Source: Candidatus Fraserbacteria bacterium (GTDB lineage Bacteria > Bipolaricaulota > Bipolaricaulia > RBG-16-55-9 > JAJCYT01). Taken from it: 64,000 nucleotides of DNA. The stretch spans positions 186,001 to 250,000 of the forward strand of contig JAJCYT010000036.1 in NCBI GenBank assembly GCA_029262795.1, in the 5' to 3' direction. This document shows positions 1 to 7,440 of this stretch, piece after piece (position 1 is the first letter of the stretch; each line of letters begins with the position of its first letter). The notes beneath the pieces were generated by a model, which saw nothing but the letters and a program-made list of their open reading frames with translations, was not told where the DNA came from and searched no databases. The position numbers were made by a program, and so were the translations under genes.

Positions 1-786
1 CGTCGCGTCAATTGGGGAAATCCGTATGGGGCTTTAGGTATCGTCCTGTTGGCCGAGACGTTGCGCGATTACTCGCCCTGGCAGTTGGAACTGTGGCTGG
101 ATGATCCCAAACAATCACGAAAGAGAAACACCTGGTTGGGCCATATTGGCTTGCCAAACGCCATGAAAGGCCTGGCTGATGTGGTTGGCGATTTACAGGA
201 CGAAGCCGATGTGGCCGATCGTTTTCGCTTTCTGCCCATCACGCGTCTGCCAAGCATTGCGGATCAACAGGTTAAGTTGCTTAAAGACATTGCGTTGCAA
301 ACACATCAAGTATTGGTCAATGAGTTCGATTACGATGCCATCCAGGCAGGTCGCTTTATCACGGCGTTGTCTGAGTTGTGTACCAATATCTACGACCACA
401 GCACCAGTCCAGGTGGAAAGGTGCATGGGTTTATTGCGATGCAGGCTTACAAAGATTCGGTCAAGTTTGCCGTGATGGATTTGGGCATTGGCATTCCTAA
501 AAGTCTCCGTAGTCGTTTTGCTGATTTGGATGATTCCGAACTGATTCAAAAAGCATTTGTACCAGGGGTGTCCGCTCGTCATGAAGAAGCACGAGGGTTG
601 GGATTGACCCGTGTGGCGGAAATTGTGGGCCATCAGGACGGCATTTTGAACATTCGCTCCGGCAAGGCAAAAGTGTTGCTGTTGGGTCGGCAACGCCAGC
701 GTGAAATTCATAAACTGCAACACGCACTGACCTTTCCAGGCACACAGATCGGGATTTTGTTGCGAAGGGTAAGCGTCCAAAGTTAA
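1..786 (+). CDS. GHKL-type ATP-binding regulatory protein (5' partial)
   Basis: The frame is open from base 1, so the gene starts outside the window; a TTG at 49 is the first in-window start but has no clear ribosome site. The C-terminal half looks like a histidine-kinase-type ATPase fold. The N-box is in ALSELCTNIYDHS, the ATP-lid Asp/Gly motif is VMDLGIGIP, and a later glycine motif is ARGLGLTRV. No kinase dimerisation helix or phospho-acceptor His is visible, so it resembles anti-sigma/serine-kinase ATPases rather than a sensor kinase. The next gene, 28 bp downstream, encodes a STAS-like protein. The two probably form a partner-switching module, which is inference from family and context. 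The C-terminal tail after residue 200 is basic and atypical. Confidence 0.75.
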   Translation, partial: RRVNWGNPYGALGIVLLAETLRDYSPWQLELWLDDPKQSRKRNTWLGHIGLPNAMKGLADVVGDLQDEADVADRFRFLPITRLPSIADQQVKLLKDIALQTHQVLVNEFDYDAIQAGRFITALSELCTNIYDHSTSPGGKVHGFIAMQAYKDSVKFAVMDLGIGIPKSLRSRFADLDDSELIQKAFVPGVSARHEEARGLGLTRVAEIVGHQDGILNIRSGKAKVLLLGRQRQREIHKLQHALTFPGTQIGILLRRVSVQS

Positions 787-814
787 ATGGGTGGCTTGCA
801 GCAAAGGAGACGGT

Positions 815-1381
815 ATGAAACATGTCAGTTATCAACTGAAACCAGAAATGGGTTTTTTAATTGGACGCGAAGAAGGCGTTCGTTTGAAAGAAGACATTTG
901 CAAATTTTTAGGTGACCAAGAAGTCAACACCGTCTTGGTGTTGGATTTTGCCGAAGTAGAATTTATTGACGTGTCTTGTGCCGATGAATTGGTGGTCAAG
1001 GTGTTGGCTCGTTTGCAGGCTGGGGAAATTTCCGATCGTTTTTTAATTCTATCTTCGCTCAAACCGCAGCATCGTGAAAACATCGAAGCAGCTTTGTCTG
1101 TTGGAGGCAAAGCCGTGTTTGTGATAAACGACGAGGGCTGGGCCACATTGGGTGAACTCATCAGCAGCTATCGCGATGCCCTGGAAGTGGTCAACGGCAA
1201 AAACGTGATCACCGCGCGCGAACTCTATGATGAAATGCACTATGAAACCATCAACGAATCCAGCACCAAACTCTCTGCACTCTACAAACTCTGCCTGATC
1301 GGTAGGGAGCCGTATCGTCGTCCGGTGCGGGGTGGGGGGCGTCAATTTCGCTATCTTTCCTTATTGGGCAAGGATGAATAA
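815..1381 (+). CDS. STAS-like domain protein with winged-helix-like tail
   Basis: A GTG at 791 is open, but the ATG at 815 follows a good AAAGGAGA ribosome site and is chosen. Residues ~1-100 show the beta-alpha pattern of STAS/DUF4325-like domains: a hydrophobic strand VNTVLVLDFAEVEFID followed by a VSCADELV helix where anti-anti-sigma factors carry the phosphorylated Ser. Residues ~130-188 (TARELYDEMHY to RQFRYLSLL) look like a winged-helix fold with a basic wing. It follows the ATPase gene closely and is probably its partner; the tail suggests direct DNA binding. Family membership is moderately sure; the regulated target is unknown. Confidence 0.65.
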   Translation: MKHVSYQLKPEMGFLIGREEGVRLKEDICKFLGDQEVNTVLVLDFAEVEFIDVSCADELVVKVLARLQAGEISDRFLILSSLKPQHRENIEAALSVGGKAVFVINDEGWATLGELISSYRDALEVVNGKNVITARELYDEMHYETINESSTKLSALYKLCLIGREPYRRPVRGGGRQFRYLSLLGKDE

Positions 1382-1746
1382 CAGTCGATTCTGATTTCTT
1401 TTTTAAAATGTTGGCAGAAAGAATACGGAGCCTAAAAACTTTAAATGCCCACCCTTTTAAACAGGAGGGTTACATTTGATTTGGATAGGCGTTCTATTTG
1501 AAGATGTTGTTTTATGCAAAATTGGTTTGCTTTTCTGACCCTTGTCTCTTATGGAATTATTTTTATTTCTAAGCCTTCACTGCCGCCAAACTATAGAGCC
1601 CTATACTCCTATTGCCTGCTAGGACCAATTTCCACCGGTCAAGTATCCGTCTTCCCTCACCATCCATACACAAGGCCTGTGTCTGTCACAGGCTTGGTTT
1701 CATAATCACCCCATAAGAAAAGTGTCATGATTTGAGGTTATTGCTC
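1382..1746. other. Intergenic gap with one terminator-like hairpin
   Basis: No convincing gene is seen. A 63-codon open frame at 1514-1705 has no ribosome site and low-complexity content. A 7-bp hairpin (GCCTGTG, loop, CACAGGC) at 1675-1693 is followed by a short T-rich stretch and may end transcription before the small gene at 1747. Confidence 0.4.
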
Positions 1747-1974
1747 ATGGAACAACCGTTTATATTACGCAACCATGTGCCCCAGGGCGTCATGGAAACG
1801 GCACAATTTGGCAATCATTTTTTGACGTATTTGCAGGAAAAAGAAGCCGATCGCTTGATCTCATTGCAACGGTATAAAAATGAGAACGAAGCGCGCGAAG
1901 GCCATCAGCGCTGGATGAACAAGGACTGGCACAAAATGTCCTTAAAGCAGTTGATGCGCGAAGATGTTTATTAA
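1747..1974 (+). CDS. Small conserved-looking hypothetical protein
   Basis: A 75-residue protein starting MEQPFILRNH; a TTG at 1732 is also open but the ATG at 1747 is preferred. It has no signal peptide or membrane segment. It is charged and helical in its second half (EKEADRLISLQRYKNENEAREGHQRW), ending with a basic and acidic tail. Composition and even codon use look like a real gene, but I do not recognise the family. It lies directly upstream of the candidate structured RNA at 1985-2150 and could be co-transcribed with it. Confidence 0.5.
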   Translation: MEQPFILRNHVPQGVMETAQFGNHFLTYLQEKEADRLISLQRYKNENEAREGHQRWMNKDWHKMSLKQLMREDVY

Positions 1975-1984
1975 TGACACCTCC

Positions 1985-2150
1985 TTGACCGAAGAGCTTG
2001 GCCGCTACACGGTTCTAGTAACCGAAGGTGGGGCGGCACCCACTGGCAGCTAGGGTTTTGCTCGCCATCAGGCGGGATTTTTTCCCCTTATTGTCTGTAG
2101 GACGGGCCAAGCTCTTCTCCCTCTCACCCGACACACTGTCGGGCTTTTTT
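1985..2150 (+). ncRNA. Candidate structured RNA, unclassified
   Basis: A perfect 13-bp inverted repeat (GAAGAGCTTGGCC at 1991-2003, its complement at 2105-2117) would close a multi-branched RNA. Inside it are hairpins at 2010-2024 (CGGTT/AACCG), 2028-2043 (GTGGG/CCCAC) and 2044-2067 (TGGCAGC/GCTCGCCA with one bulge). A 6-bp hairpin at 2061-2076 followed by A and six T's is terminator-like and shares bases with the third hairpin, so the two are mutually exclusive. A second terminator follows at 2127-2150. It does not match SRP, tmRNA or RNase P, nor the conserved cores of the common riboswitches I know; I cannot exclude a divergent 6S RNA. No same-strand gene follows until 3866, favouring a free-standing RNA over a leader. 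Confidence 0.45.
2127..2150 (+). terminator. Intrinsic terminator
   Basis: CCCGACA, loop, TGTCGGG followed by C and six T's; it ends the candidate RNA and any read-through from the small gene at 1747. Confidence 0.75.
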
Positions 2151-2260
2151 ATCAATTCACCATGAATATTGGCGTGAACAAAAGGCTTTGTTAGAGCCTG
2201 CTCAAAGCCAACAGAACAAACTTTCAATAAGCTCATATTTTCTATGGCCAAATTAAAAAA

Positions 2261-3700
2261 CTATTCGCAGGGAGGAAGTTCCCTTGTGAATTTGAGTTTG
2301 AAGTCTTCGCCGTCAATGTCCCAATCGCTGCCATCTGTCAGTTCATACAGGAGTCCGCTGTCTGGAGCAATATTGGACAAGTCTGTTCTGGCGCCCCATA
2401 TACCAATGGCAAAGCCATTATCTGTATTGTTTGTGGATTCGTAGATGTTTAAGCCATAAGCGCCAGGTAACATCAAGGCACGTTGCACAACCGCCTGAAT
2501 GGTTGCCGTGGCTTCCTCTTGACACAATGGTAAATAGTCCTCATCTTCAGGCAAATCTTCTCCAGCCGCAGCAAGCCGCAAAGGGTTTAAAATAAGCGTG
2601 GTATAAAAAACTTTTTCTTCGGGACAAATGGTACAACGTGGATCATCTACATCCAGTTCAGCTTGATGTAAACTGTAGGCAACCACATTCGTTGCGCTGC
2701 CATCTAAGTATTTGTTGTTCAGATTAATATTTGTATTGTTCACAATGTGGATACCCAAATCAGCATCACTTTCAGGGCGCTCCCATTCAGCCATTCCCAA
2801 ATAATGTTTGTAGTCGCCGGGGTCCATAAAACCCTGTTTGAATTCGCTGAATAAATAAATGGTTGCGCGGCTGATTTCAGGTTCCTGGGCCAGGTTGATC
2901 ATGGTTTGGATCATGGTGTCGGTGATTTGTTTCTCAGTGAATGGGCCTTCCTCATTCATGCGATAACTGTAAAGCACGCTTTTGTTGGCTTCAGTCCCGC
3001 TAATTGTTGACCCTCGAATCAAGACCACGAGGCCTGGCTCGGCATCATCAACCACATCGGTGATATCCACCGGTTTTGCAGACAACTCTAAAATCACGCG
3101 ATCCTGCGAGGTTGCACCTTCATTGTCGGTGATGGTCAACAACGCTTCTAGTCTGCCAACCTTTTCAAATACCACAGTAGGATCAGCCTCATCGCTGGTG
3201 GTGCCGTTGCCAAAGTCCCAGTGATAGCTGGCAATTTCCCCATCTTCATCGCGTGAGGCGCTGCCCTCAAACTGTACTTTCAATGGCACGTTTCCCTTGA
3301 CTGATTTGAGGTTGGTGAGCTCTTTGCCATCCACCAGGGCATTGGCGCGTGCGGCAGCCGAAGGTGCGGCATTGATCGTGATGTTGATTGAAGAGGTGTC
3401 ATCCTGATCCTGATTGTCTAACACGGTATATCTCACTGTATAGCTGCCAGCTTGTCGATAAGTGTGCGTGATCTCATTGCCGCCGGTTTCCTGGTTGCCA
3501 TCACCGAAATACCAGGTGGTTGATTTGATCTCGTTTTCTGGGTCACTAGATTCGGCTTTGAAAGTGACGGTAAGTTCGTTCAGGCGGGTGTTGTTGGATG
3601 GTTCTAAAATCTTGGCGCTTGGTGCTTCGTTGGGTTGGGTACAGCCTGCGACAACCAGCAAAACGATGGTTGCCAACACTAAATTAAAAAAATGTTTCAT
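2261..3700 (-). CDS. Lipoprotein with two PKD domains
   Basis: A 479-residue protein starting MKHFFNLVLATIVLLVVAGC: a lipoprotein signal peptide with lipobox VAGC (Cys19). Two PKD/immunoglobulin-like domains follow: residues ~28-110 with YFGDGNQETGG, and ~140-210 with YHWDFGNGTT, the typical W-x-F-G-D/N-G core. The remaining ~270 residues have no domain I recognise; they contain a CTICPEE motif and an acidic stretch EDLPEDEDYL. PKD domains usually mediate protein or polysaccharide contacts outside the cell, so a surface or periplasmic role is likely. It is a single gene between the RNA candidate and a divergent oxidoreductase. Confidence 0.85.
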   Translation of the reverse strand: MKHFFNLVLATIVLLVVAGCTQPNEAPSAKILEPSNNTRLNELTVTFKAESSDPENEIKSTTWYFGDGNQETGGNEITHTYRQAGSYTVRYTVLDNQDQDDTSSINITINAAPSAAARANALVDGKELTNLKSVKGNVPLKVQFEGSASRDEDGEIASYHWDFGNGTTSDEADPTVVFEKVGRLEALLTITDNEGATSQDRVILELSAKPVDITDVVDDAEPGLVVLIRGSTISGTEANKSVLYSYRMNEEGPFTEKQITDTMIQTMINLAQEPEISRATIYLFSEFKQGFMDPGDYKHYLGMAEWERPESDADLGIHIVNNTNINLNNKYLDGSATNVVAYSLHQAELDVDDPRCTICPEEKVFYTTLILNPLRLAAAGEDLPEDEDYLPLCQEEATATIQAVVQRALMLPGAYGLNIYESTNNTDNGFAIGIWGARTDLSNIAPDSGLLYELTDGSDWDIDGEDFKLKFTRELPPCE

Positions 3701-3865
3701 AATTCCCTCACCTCATTGGTCTTTTTAGATGGGTACGCTGCCGTACCAATCAGGGTTTTTCCAAAAATTTGCGAATTTGATTGATTATACGATATGCTCA
3801 GCAAATCGATCCCTCTTTTTATTTTACCCAATTATGCAGGGATTGCTTCTTGAGGAGGCGATTTT

Positions 3866-4861
3866 ATGGAATTTGGAATTACATTCAAGGGCGATATAGA
3901 CGCCAAGCGTACCGCGGCATTGTGTAAACAGGCAGAAGCAGCAGGCTTTGATTACGCATGGTTTTTCGACAGTCATGTGCTGTGGCAGGATTGTTACACC
4001 ACAATGGGCTATTGCATTGCTCATACGGAAAAAATACGCTATGGCACCTGTGTGACCAACCCAGGCGTGCGTGACTGGACGGTGGCTGCCAGTAATTTTG
4101 CTTCTTTAAGCAAACTTAGCGGTGGTCGGGCCGATATGGGTATCGGGCGTGGAGACAGCTCTCGGCGCGTACTCAACCGCAAACCACTCACCTTGGCCAA
4201 CATGGTCGAGTGTATGGATACCGTGCGTGATTTGGCCGCTGGCAAAACCATTGATTTTGAAGGCGCCAGCATTGAGCTTCCCTGGGCCAGCGAAGAGATT
4301 CCTATTTGGGTGGCCGCTTATGGTCCCAAAGCCCTCAAAGCGGCTGGTGAGCATGGGGATGGTCTGATTCTTCAGATTGGCGATCCCTGGTTGGTGAACT
4401 GGTTTGCCGAACAGGCCATAGAGGCACGCAAGGCAGCCGGCAAAAACCCTGACGATTATCGCGTGATGGCGGCAGCGCCAGTGTGGGTGTCCGACGATCT
4501 GGCCAAAGGCCGCGAACAAATTGGCTGGTTCCCTGCCATGGTGGGCAACCACGTGGCCGACTTGGTCGAAAAATACGGCACCGAAGGCCAATCTGTGCCT
4601 CAACGCCTGACCGACTACATCGAAGGCCGCAAAGGCTACGACTACAAGCATCACGCCGACAAAGATGCCGACCACTTGGATTTCATCAGCGATGAAATCA
4701 TTGATTCATTTGGCATCAATGGCCCCGTCGATGCGCACGTCGAAAAGATCAAAGAGCTGAAAGAAGTAGGCGTCACCCAGTTCAACATCTATCTCATGTG
4801 CGGCGAAGAAGAACACATCGTCGAACAATACGGCAAACACGTGATTCCGGCGTTTAAATAA
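3866..4861 (+). CDS. LLM-class flavin-dependent oxidoreductase
   Basis: A 331-residue TIM-barrel enzyme of the bacterial luciferase-like monooxygenase superfamily, starting MEFGITFKGDID after GAGGAGGCG. Characteristic segments are GFDYAWFFDSHVLW, RYGTCVTNPGVRDW, SGGRADMGIGRGDSSRR and IWVAAYGPKALKAAGEHGDGLILQ, as in the subgroup annotated as F420-dependent CPS_4043-type oxidoreductases. Whether it uses FMN or F420 cannot be read from sequence, and no F420 biosynthesis gene is in the window. It is a lone gene between the PKD lipoprotein and folP; its substrate is unknown. Confidence 0.85.
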   Translation: MEFGITFKGDIDAKRTAALCKQAEAAGFDYAWFFDSHVLWQDCYTTMGYCIAHTEKIRYGTCVTNPGVRDWTVAASNFASLSKLSGGRADMGIGRGDSSRRVLNRKPLTLANMVECMDTVRDLAAGKTIDFEGASIELPWASEEIPIWVAAYGPKALKAAGEHGDGLILQIGDPWLVNWFAEQAIEARKAAGKNPDDYRVMAAAPVWVSDDLAKGREQIGWFPAMVGNHVADLVEKYGTEGQSVPQRLTDYIEGRKGYDYKHHADKDADHLDFISDEIIDSFGINGPVDAHVEKIKELKEVGVTQFNIYLMCGEEEHIVEQYGKHVIPAFK

Positions 4862-4910
4862 AGGGAAGGTTTAAAGACATTTTTTAAGGATTGTATAGAT
4901 AGTTAAAAGC

Positions 4911-5020
4911 TTCTAACCTCCAACCCCCTTGCATATAAGGGGGACCCTTCCAAAATCGGAAGGGGGCTACGATTGGACTGCGAAAGTAAGTTCTATTTTA
5001 CGTTTCGTTGTTCTTTTCAG
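4911..5020 (+). repeat. Dispersed palindromic repeat, copy A
   Basis: It opens with TTCTAACCTCCAACCCCCTT, then two small hairpins (CCCCCTT/AAGGGGG and CCCTTCC/GGAAGGG), then GGCTACGATTGGACTGCG and a T-rich tail ending in TTGTTCTTTT. The same order of blocks recurs near 10.5, 11.5, 30.2, 42.2, 42.5 and 47.5 kb in either orientation, always intergenic. It lies just upstream of folP. Confidence 0.75.
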
Positions 5021-5066
5021 TGTGGGTTTAAAGTTTAATATTCAAGAATCATATTCAATAGAAAAC

Positions 5067-5102
5067 GTCATTCCCGGCAGGCCCGACCTGCGCGGGAATG
5101 AC
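5067..5102. repeat. REP/dRS3-like hairpin element
   Basis: GTCATTCCCG at the left pairs with GCGGGAATGAC at the right, and the interior GCAGG/CCTGC continues the stem around a 5-base loop. The ATTCCC...GGGAAT form resembles the short palindromic elements known in several proteobacteria. A half copy (GCGGGAATGAC) occurs near 42410. Its end is only 9 bp before the folP start codon. Confidence 0.65.
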
Positions 5103-5111
5103 TCCAAAATC

Positions 5112-5948
5112 ATGACCTTTAACCTACAGCAATTCCTAACCTCAAAAAAACGCCCTATCATCATGGGTATTTTGAACATCACACCAGACTCTTTCTCTGA
5201 TGGTGGCCAATTTTTCAAGCCGGATCAAGCCTTGAAACAGGCCAAACATCTTATCCTTTCAGGCGCAGATATTCTGGACATTGGAGGAGAATCCTCTCGC
5301 CCAGGCGCAGACATCGTGACTGAAGAAGAGGAACAACAACGTATCGTCCCCGTCATTGAAGCAATCCGAAGGCAATTCGATGTGCCAATCTCCGTCGATA
5401 CTGTCAAAGTATCTGTGGCAAAAGCAGCGCTGGAGGCAGGCGCAGACTGGATTAACGACATCAGTGCGTTGCGGGATGATGAAGAAATGACGCTGTTGTT
5501 GGCCGAAACTCAAGTGCCTGTGGTGTTGATGCACCGTGCAGGCACGCCACAACAAAGCTATCAGGATTTTGAATACGACGATTTTATTGAGAATATTAAG
5601 ACATTTCTGCTGGAACGCATCGAGTTTGCAACATCCGCAGGCATAAAAAAAGAAAACATCATGCTCGACCCAGGCATTGGATTTGGCAAAACAGCGATAC
5701 AGAACTGTGAAATTCTAAATCAGCTAAATGAATTCAAGCAGCTTGGTTATCCCATCTTAATTGGCACATCGCGCAAATCCTTCATCGGAAAACTGTTGAA
5801 TGTGCCGATGGAACAACGCTTGCCCAGCACATTGATTAGTAATTTGATAGCGGTGCAAAATGGTGCAGACATTGTCCGCGTTCATGATGTGGCCGAAACC
5901 CAACAAGCCATGATGATGATGCGCTATATTCTCGGCGATGTTTCTTAA
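5112..5948 (+). CDS. folP: Dihydropteroate synthase
   Basis: A 278-residue TIM-barrel enzyme that joins para-aminobenzoate to dihydropterin pyrophosphate in folate synthesis. Diagnostic motifs are MGILNITPDSFSDGG (pterin and phosphate loop), DIGGESSRPGA, PISVDTVK, INDISALRD, DPGIGFGK, GTSRKSFIGK and the C-terminal RVHDV. The longer open frame from 4929 would translate the upstream repeats, so the ATG at 5112 is chosen; length and spacing to MGILN then fit the family. The start lacks a clear ribosome site and sits directly after a hairpin repeat. No other folate gene or glmM adjoins it, unlike the common folP-glmM pair. Confidence 0.93.
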   Translation: MTFNLQQFLTSKKRPIIMGILNITPDSFSDGGQFFKPDQALKQAKHLILSGADILDIGGESSRPGADIVTEEEEQQRIVPVIEAIRRQFDVPISVDTVKVSVAKAALEAGADWINDISALRDDEEMTLLLAETQVPVVLMHRAGTPQQSYQDFEYDDFIENIKTFLLERIEFATSAGIKKENIMLDPGIGFGKTAIQNCEILNQLNEFKQLGYPILIGTSRKSFIGKLLNVPMEQRLPSTLISNLIAVQNGADIVRVHDVAETQQAMMMMRYILGDVS

Positions 5949-6025
5949 CGGCTTGGATTCATTTGTACCCCTTCCTTTCTACAGGTATATTGAATTAAAG
6001 TGTCTTACAACGAAAGGAGCTATTG

Positions 6026-6340
6026 ATGGCTGTTTGTCTTGGAAAGACCAAATCCGGTACGCGATGCAAAAACAAAGCGCTGCCCGAAGAAAAATATTGC
6101 CGATTGCATTTAACGAACGATGAAAAAGCCAATGCCCGCGAGAAAGTAACATCTACATCCACAACTTCATCACCTGAAGGGATTGAAAAATGGGTGCAGG
6201 ATCAGACCACTGTAACCACCATTGGAGGGGCTACATTGGGGGCATTTGTTGGTGGACCAGTTGGCGCGTTGGTGGGTGGGGCAATTGGCGCATTTTTGGG
6301 CAATTATCATCAGCAGCCTGAGAAAAAAGAAGAAGAATAA
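6026..6340 (+). CDS. Small zinc-motif protein with glycine-zipper segment
   Basis: A 104-residue protein starting MAVCLGKTKSGTRCKNKAL after AAAGGAG. The N-terminus carries a C-x(9)-C-x(9)-C-x(3)-H pattern (C4, C14, C24 and H28), a compact putative zinc site seen in DUF5763-like small proteins. Residues ~66-92 (TTIGGATLGAFVGGPVGALV and onward) form a glycine-zipper membrane segment, and the tail is strongly charged (QQPEKKEEE). It has no signal peptide, so the zinc part would be cytoplasmic if the single segment inserts. Function unknown; it is convergent with bcp. Confidence 0.7.
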   Translation: MAVCLGKTKSGTRCKNKALPEEKYCRLHLTNDEKANAREKVTSTSTTSSPEGIEKWVQDQTTVTTIGGATLGAFVGGPVGALVGGAIGAFLGNYHQQPEKKEEE

Positions 6341-6348
6341 ACCAGAGT

Positions 6349-6786
6349 TTATTTGAGCGTTTGAATCACGTTCAATACTTCCTGGCTATGGCCGACAGGG
6401 TTGACCGGGTCAAACACATGTTGGATCGTGCCGCCTTTGATCAAAAAAGTGACCCTGTTGGCAAAACCGTTTTCGCGTAAAACCCCATAAGCTGTTGAAA
6501 TATCTTGGCTGACATCGTCCAAGAGTGTGAAATTAAGATTGTACTTTTCTGCAAAATCTTTATGTGATGATGCATCATCCGTGCTGACACCGATGATTTG
6601 GGCATTAACATTCGCATAATCCGCAGATTGATCCCGAAATTCACAGGACTCTTTGGTGCATCCTGGCGTATCATCCTTTGGATAAAAATACAATACGGTC
6701 AACTGATTTAAGTCTGGCGATACGCTGTTTGCGTGTTGGTCCAGACTGTTCAAACTTGGGGCGGCATCTCCGATTGAAAGCGCCAT
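6349..6786 (-). CDS. bcp: Thioredoxin-dependent peroxiredoxin, Bcp/PrxQ type
   Basis: A 145-residue peroxiredoxin that reduces hydrogen peroxide and organic peroxides. Peroxidatic Cys43 lies in DDTPGCTKESCEFRD, with the resolving Cys48 five residues on, the intramolecular pattern of alpha-type PrxQ. Other family marks are YFYPKDDTPG, VIGVSTDD and TFLIKGG. The gene follows the cysteine dioxygenase on the same strand after 11 bp, so the two are probably one operon. Confidence 0.93.
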   Translation of the reverse strand: MALSIGDAAPSLNSLDQHANSVSPDLNQLTVLYFYPKDDTPGCTKESCEFRDQSADYANVNAQIIGVSTDDASSHKDFAEKYNLNFTLLDDVSQDISTAYGVLRENGFANRVTFLIKGGTIQHVFDPVNPVGHSQEVLNVIQTLK

Positions 6787-6797
6787 GATGGGTTACC

Positions 6798-7367
6798 TCA
6801 TTCTGTATAGCAAAGTTCGACCCGTTCCTGTCGATAAGTATTTTTAGACACCGGTGTAAAACAGTGACACCATGTGAGTTCCTGGCTATAAACATGAATC
6901 GTGATGGCTGTGCTGTCAAACGGATTTTCCAGGATGTGATGTTCAAATGGCGGAATCAACATGCCGGCTTCGCCAATATCGGAAATGGCTTCTGTCTGTG
7001 GAATGAAATGGCAGAGGTCGCCTTCCTGTCGATCCAATTCAAATGAACGTACACGAATTTTGCCTTGGTACACGCCCTCCACACACCATTGACCCGCATG
7101 ATCATGAAGTGCTGTGCCCTGGCCTGGACCCCAGACCATGACCACCACAGAGTAGCGGCCTTGAGGGTCTTTGTGTAGCAAGTGCCGCGCATACTTATCT
7201 GGTGTTGTGGTTAAAAGATGAGGCGGCAAATCCATTGGATGTTCCGTAGTGAAATCAATGAGTGCTTGTTTTATGCCCTGACAAATACTTTCGGGTTTTT
7301 CAGTTGCGACAGCCTCATCAAATTGTTCAATGAGTGCCTCTAGTGGATTTATAGAAACCTGATTCAT
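6798..7367 (-). CDS. Cysteine dioxygenase type I
   Basis: A 189-residue cupin. HDHAGQWC supplies iron ligands His88 and His90, and the third His lies in PFEHHIL (143/144). HVY gives His158 and Tyr160. Cys95 aligns with the mammalian Cys93 that forms the Cys-Tyr crosslink with Tyr157, so both crosslink residues are present; many bacterial relatives carry Gly instead. The enzyme oxidises cysteine to cysteine sulfinate. A GGGGGATTG ribosome site precedes the ATG. It is followed by the peroxiredoxin gene, suggesting a sulfur/redox pair. A 3-mercaptopropionate dioxygenase role is possible. Confidence 0.87.
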   Translation of the reverse strand: MNQVSINPLEALIEQFDEAVATEKPESICQGIKQALIDFTTEHPMDLPPHLLTTTPDKYARHLLHKDPQGRYSVVVMVWGPGQGTALHDHAGQWCVEGVYQGKIRVRSFELDRQEGDLCHFIPQTEAISDIGEAGMLIPPFEHHILENPFDSTAITIHVYSQELTWCHCFTPVSKNTYRQERVELCYTE

Positions 7368-7440
7368 AACAATCCCCCCTGAAGTTTGGTTCCGTCTCTA
7401 GATTAAACGATTGTGATATAAAATCAAAACCTCAAGATCG

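Noticed and set aside
1514-1705. 63-codon open frame
   Set aside because: No ribosome site, low-complexity composition, and it runs through a terminator-like hairpin.
2015-2251. Minus-strand open frame of 78 codons
   Set aside because: It lies across the candidate structured RNA and its terminator; codon content does not look coding.
4929-5111. Longer N-terminus for folP from the open frame
   Set aside because: It would translate two intergenic repeats, and the family length is met from 5112.
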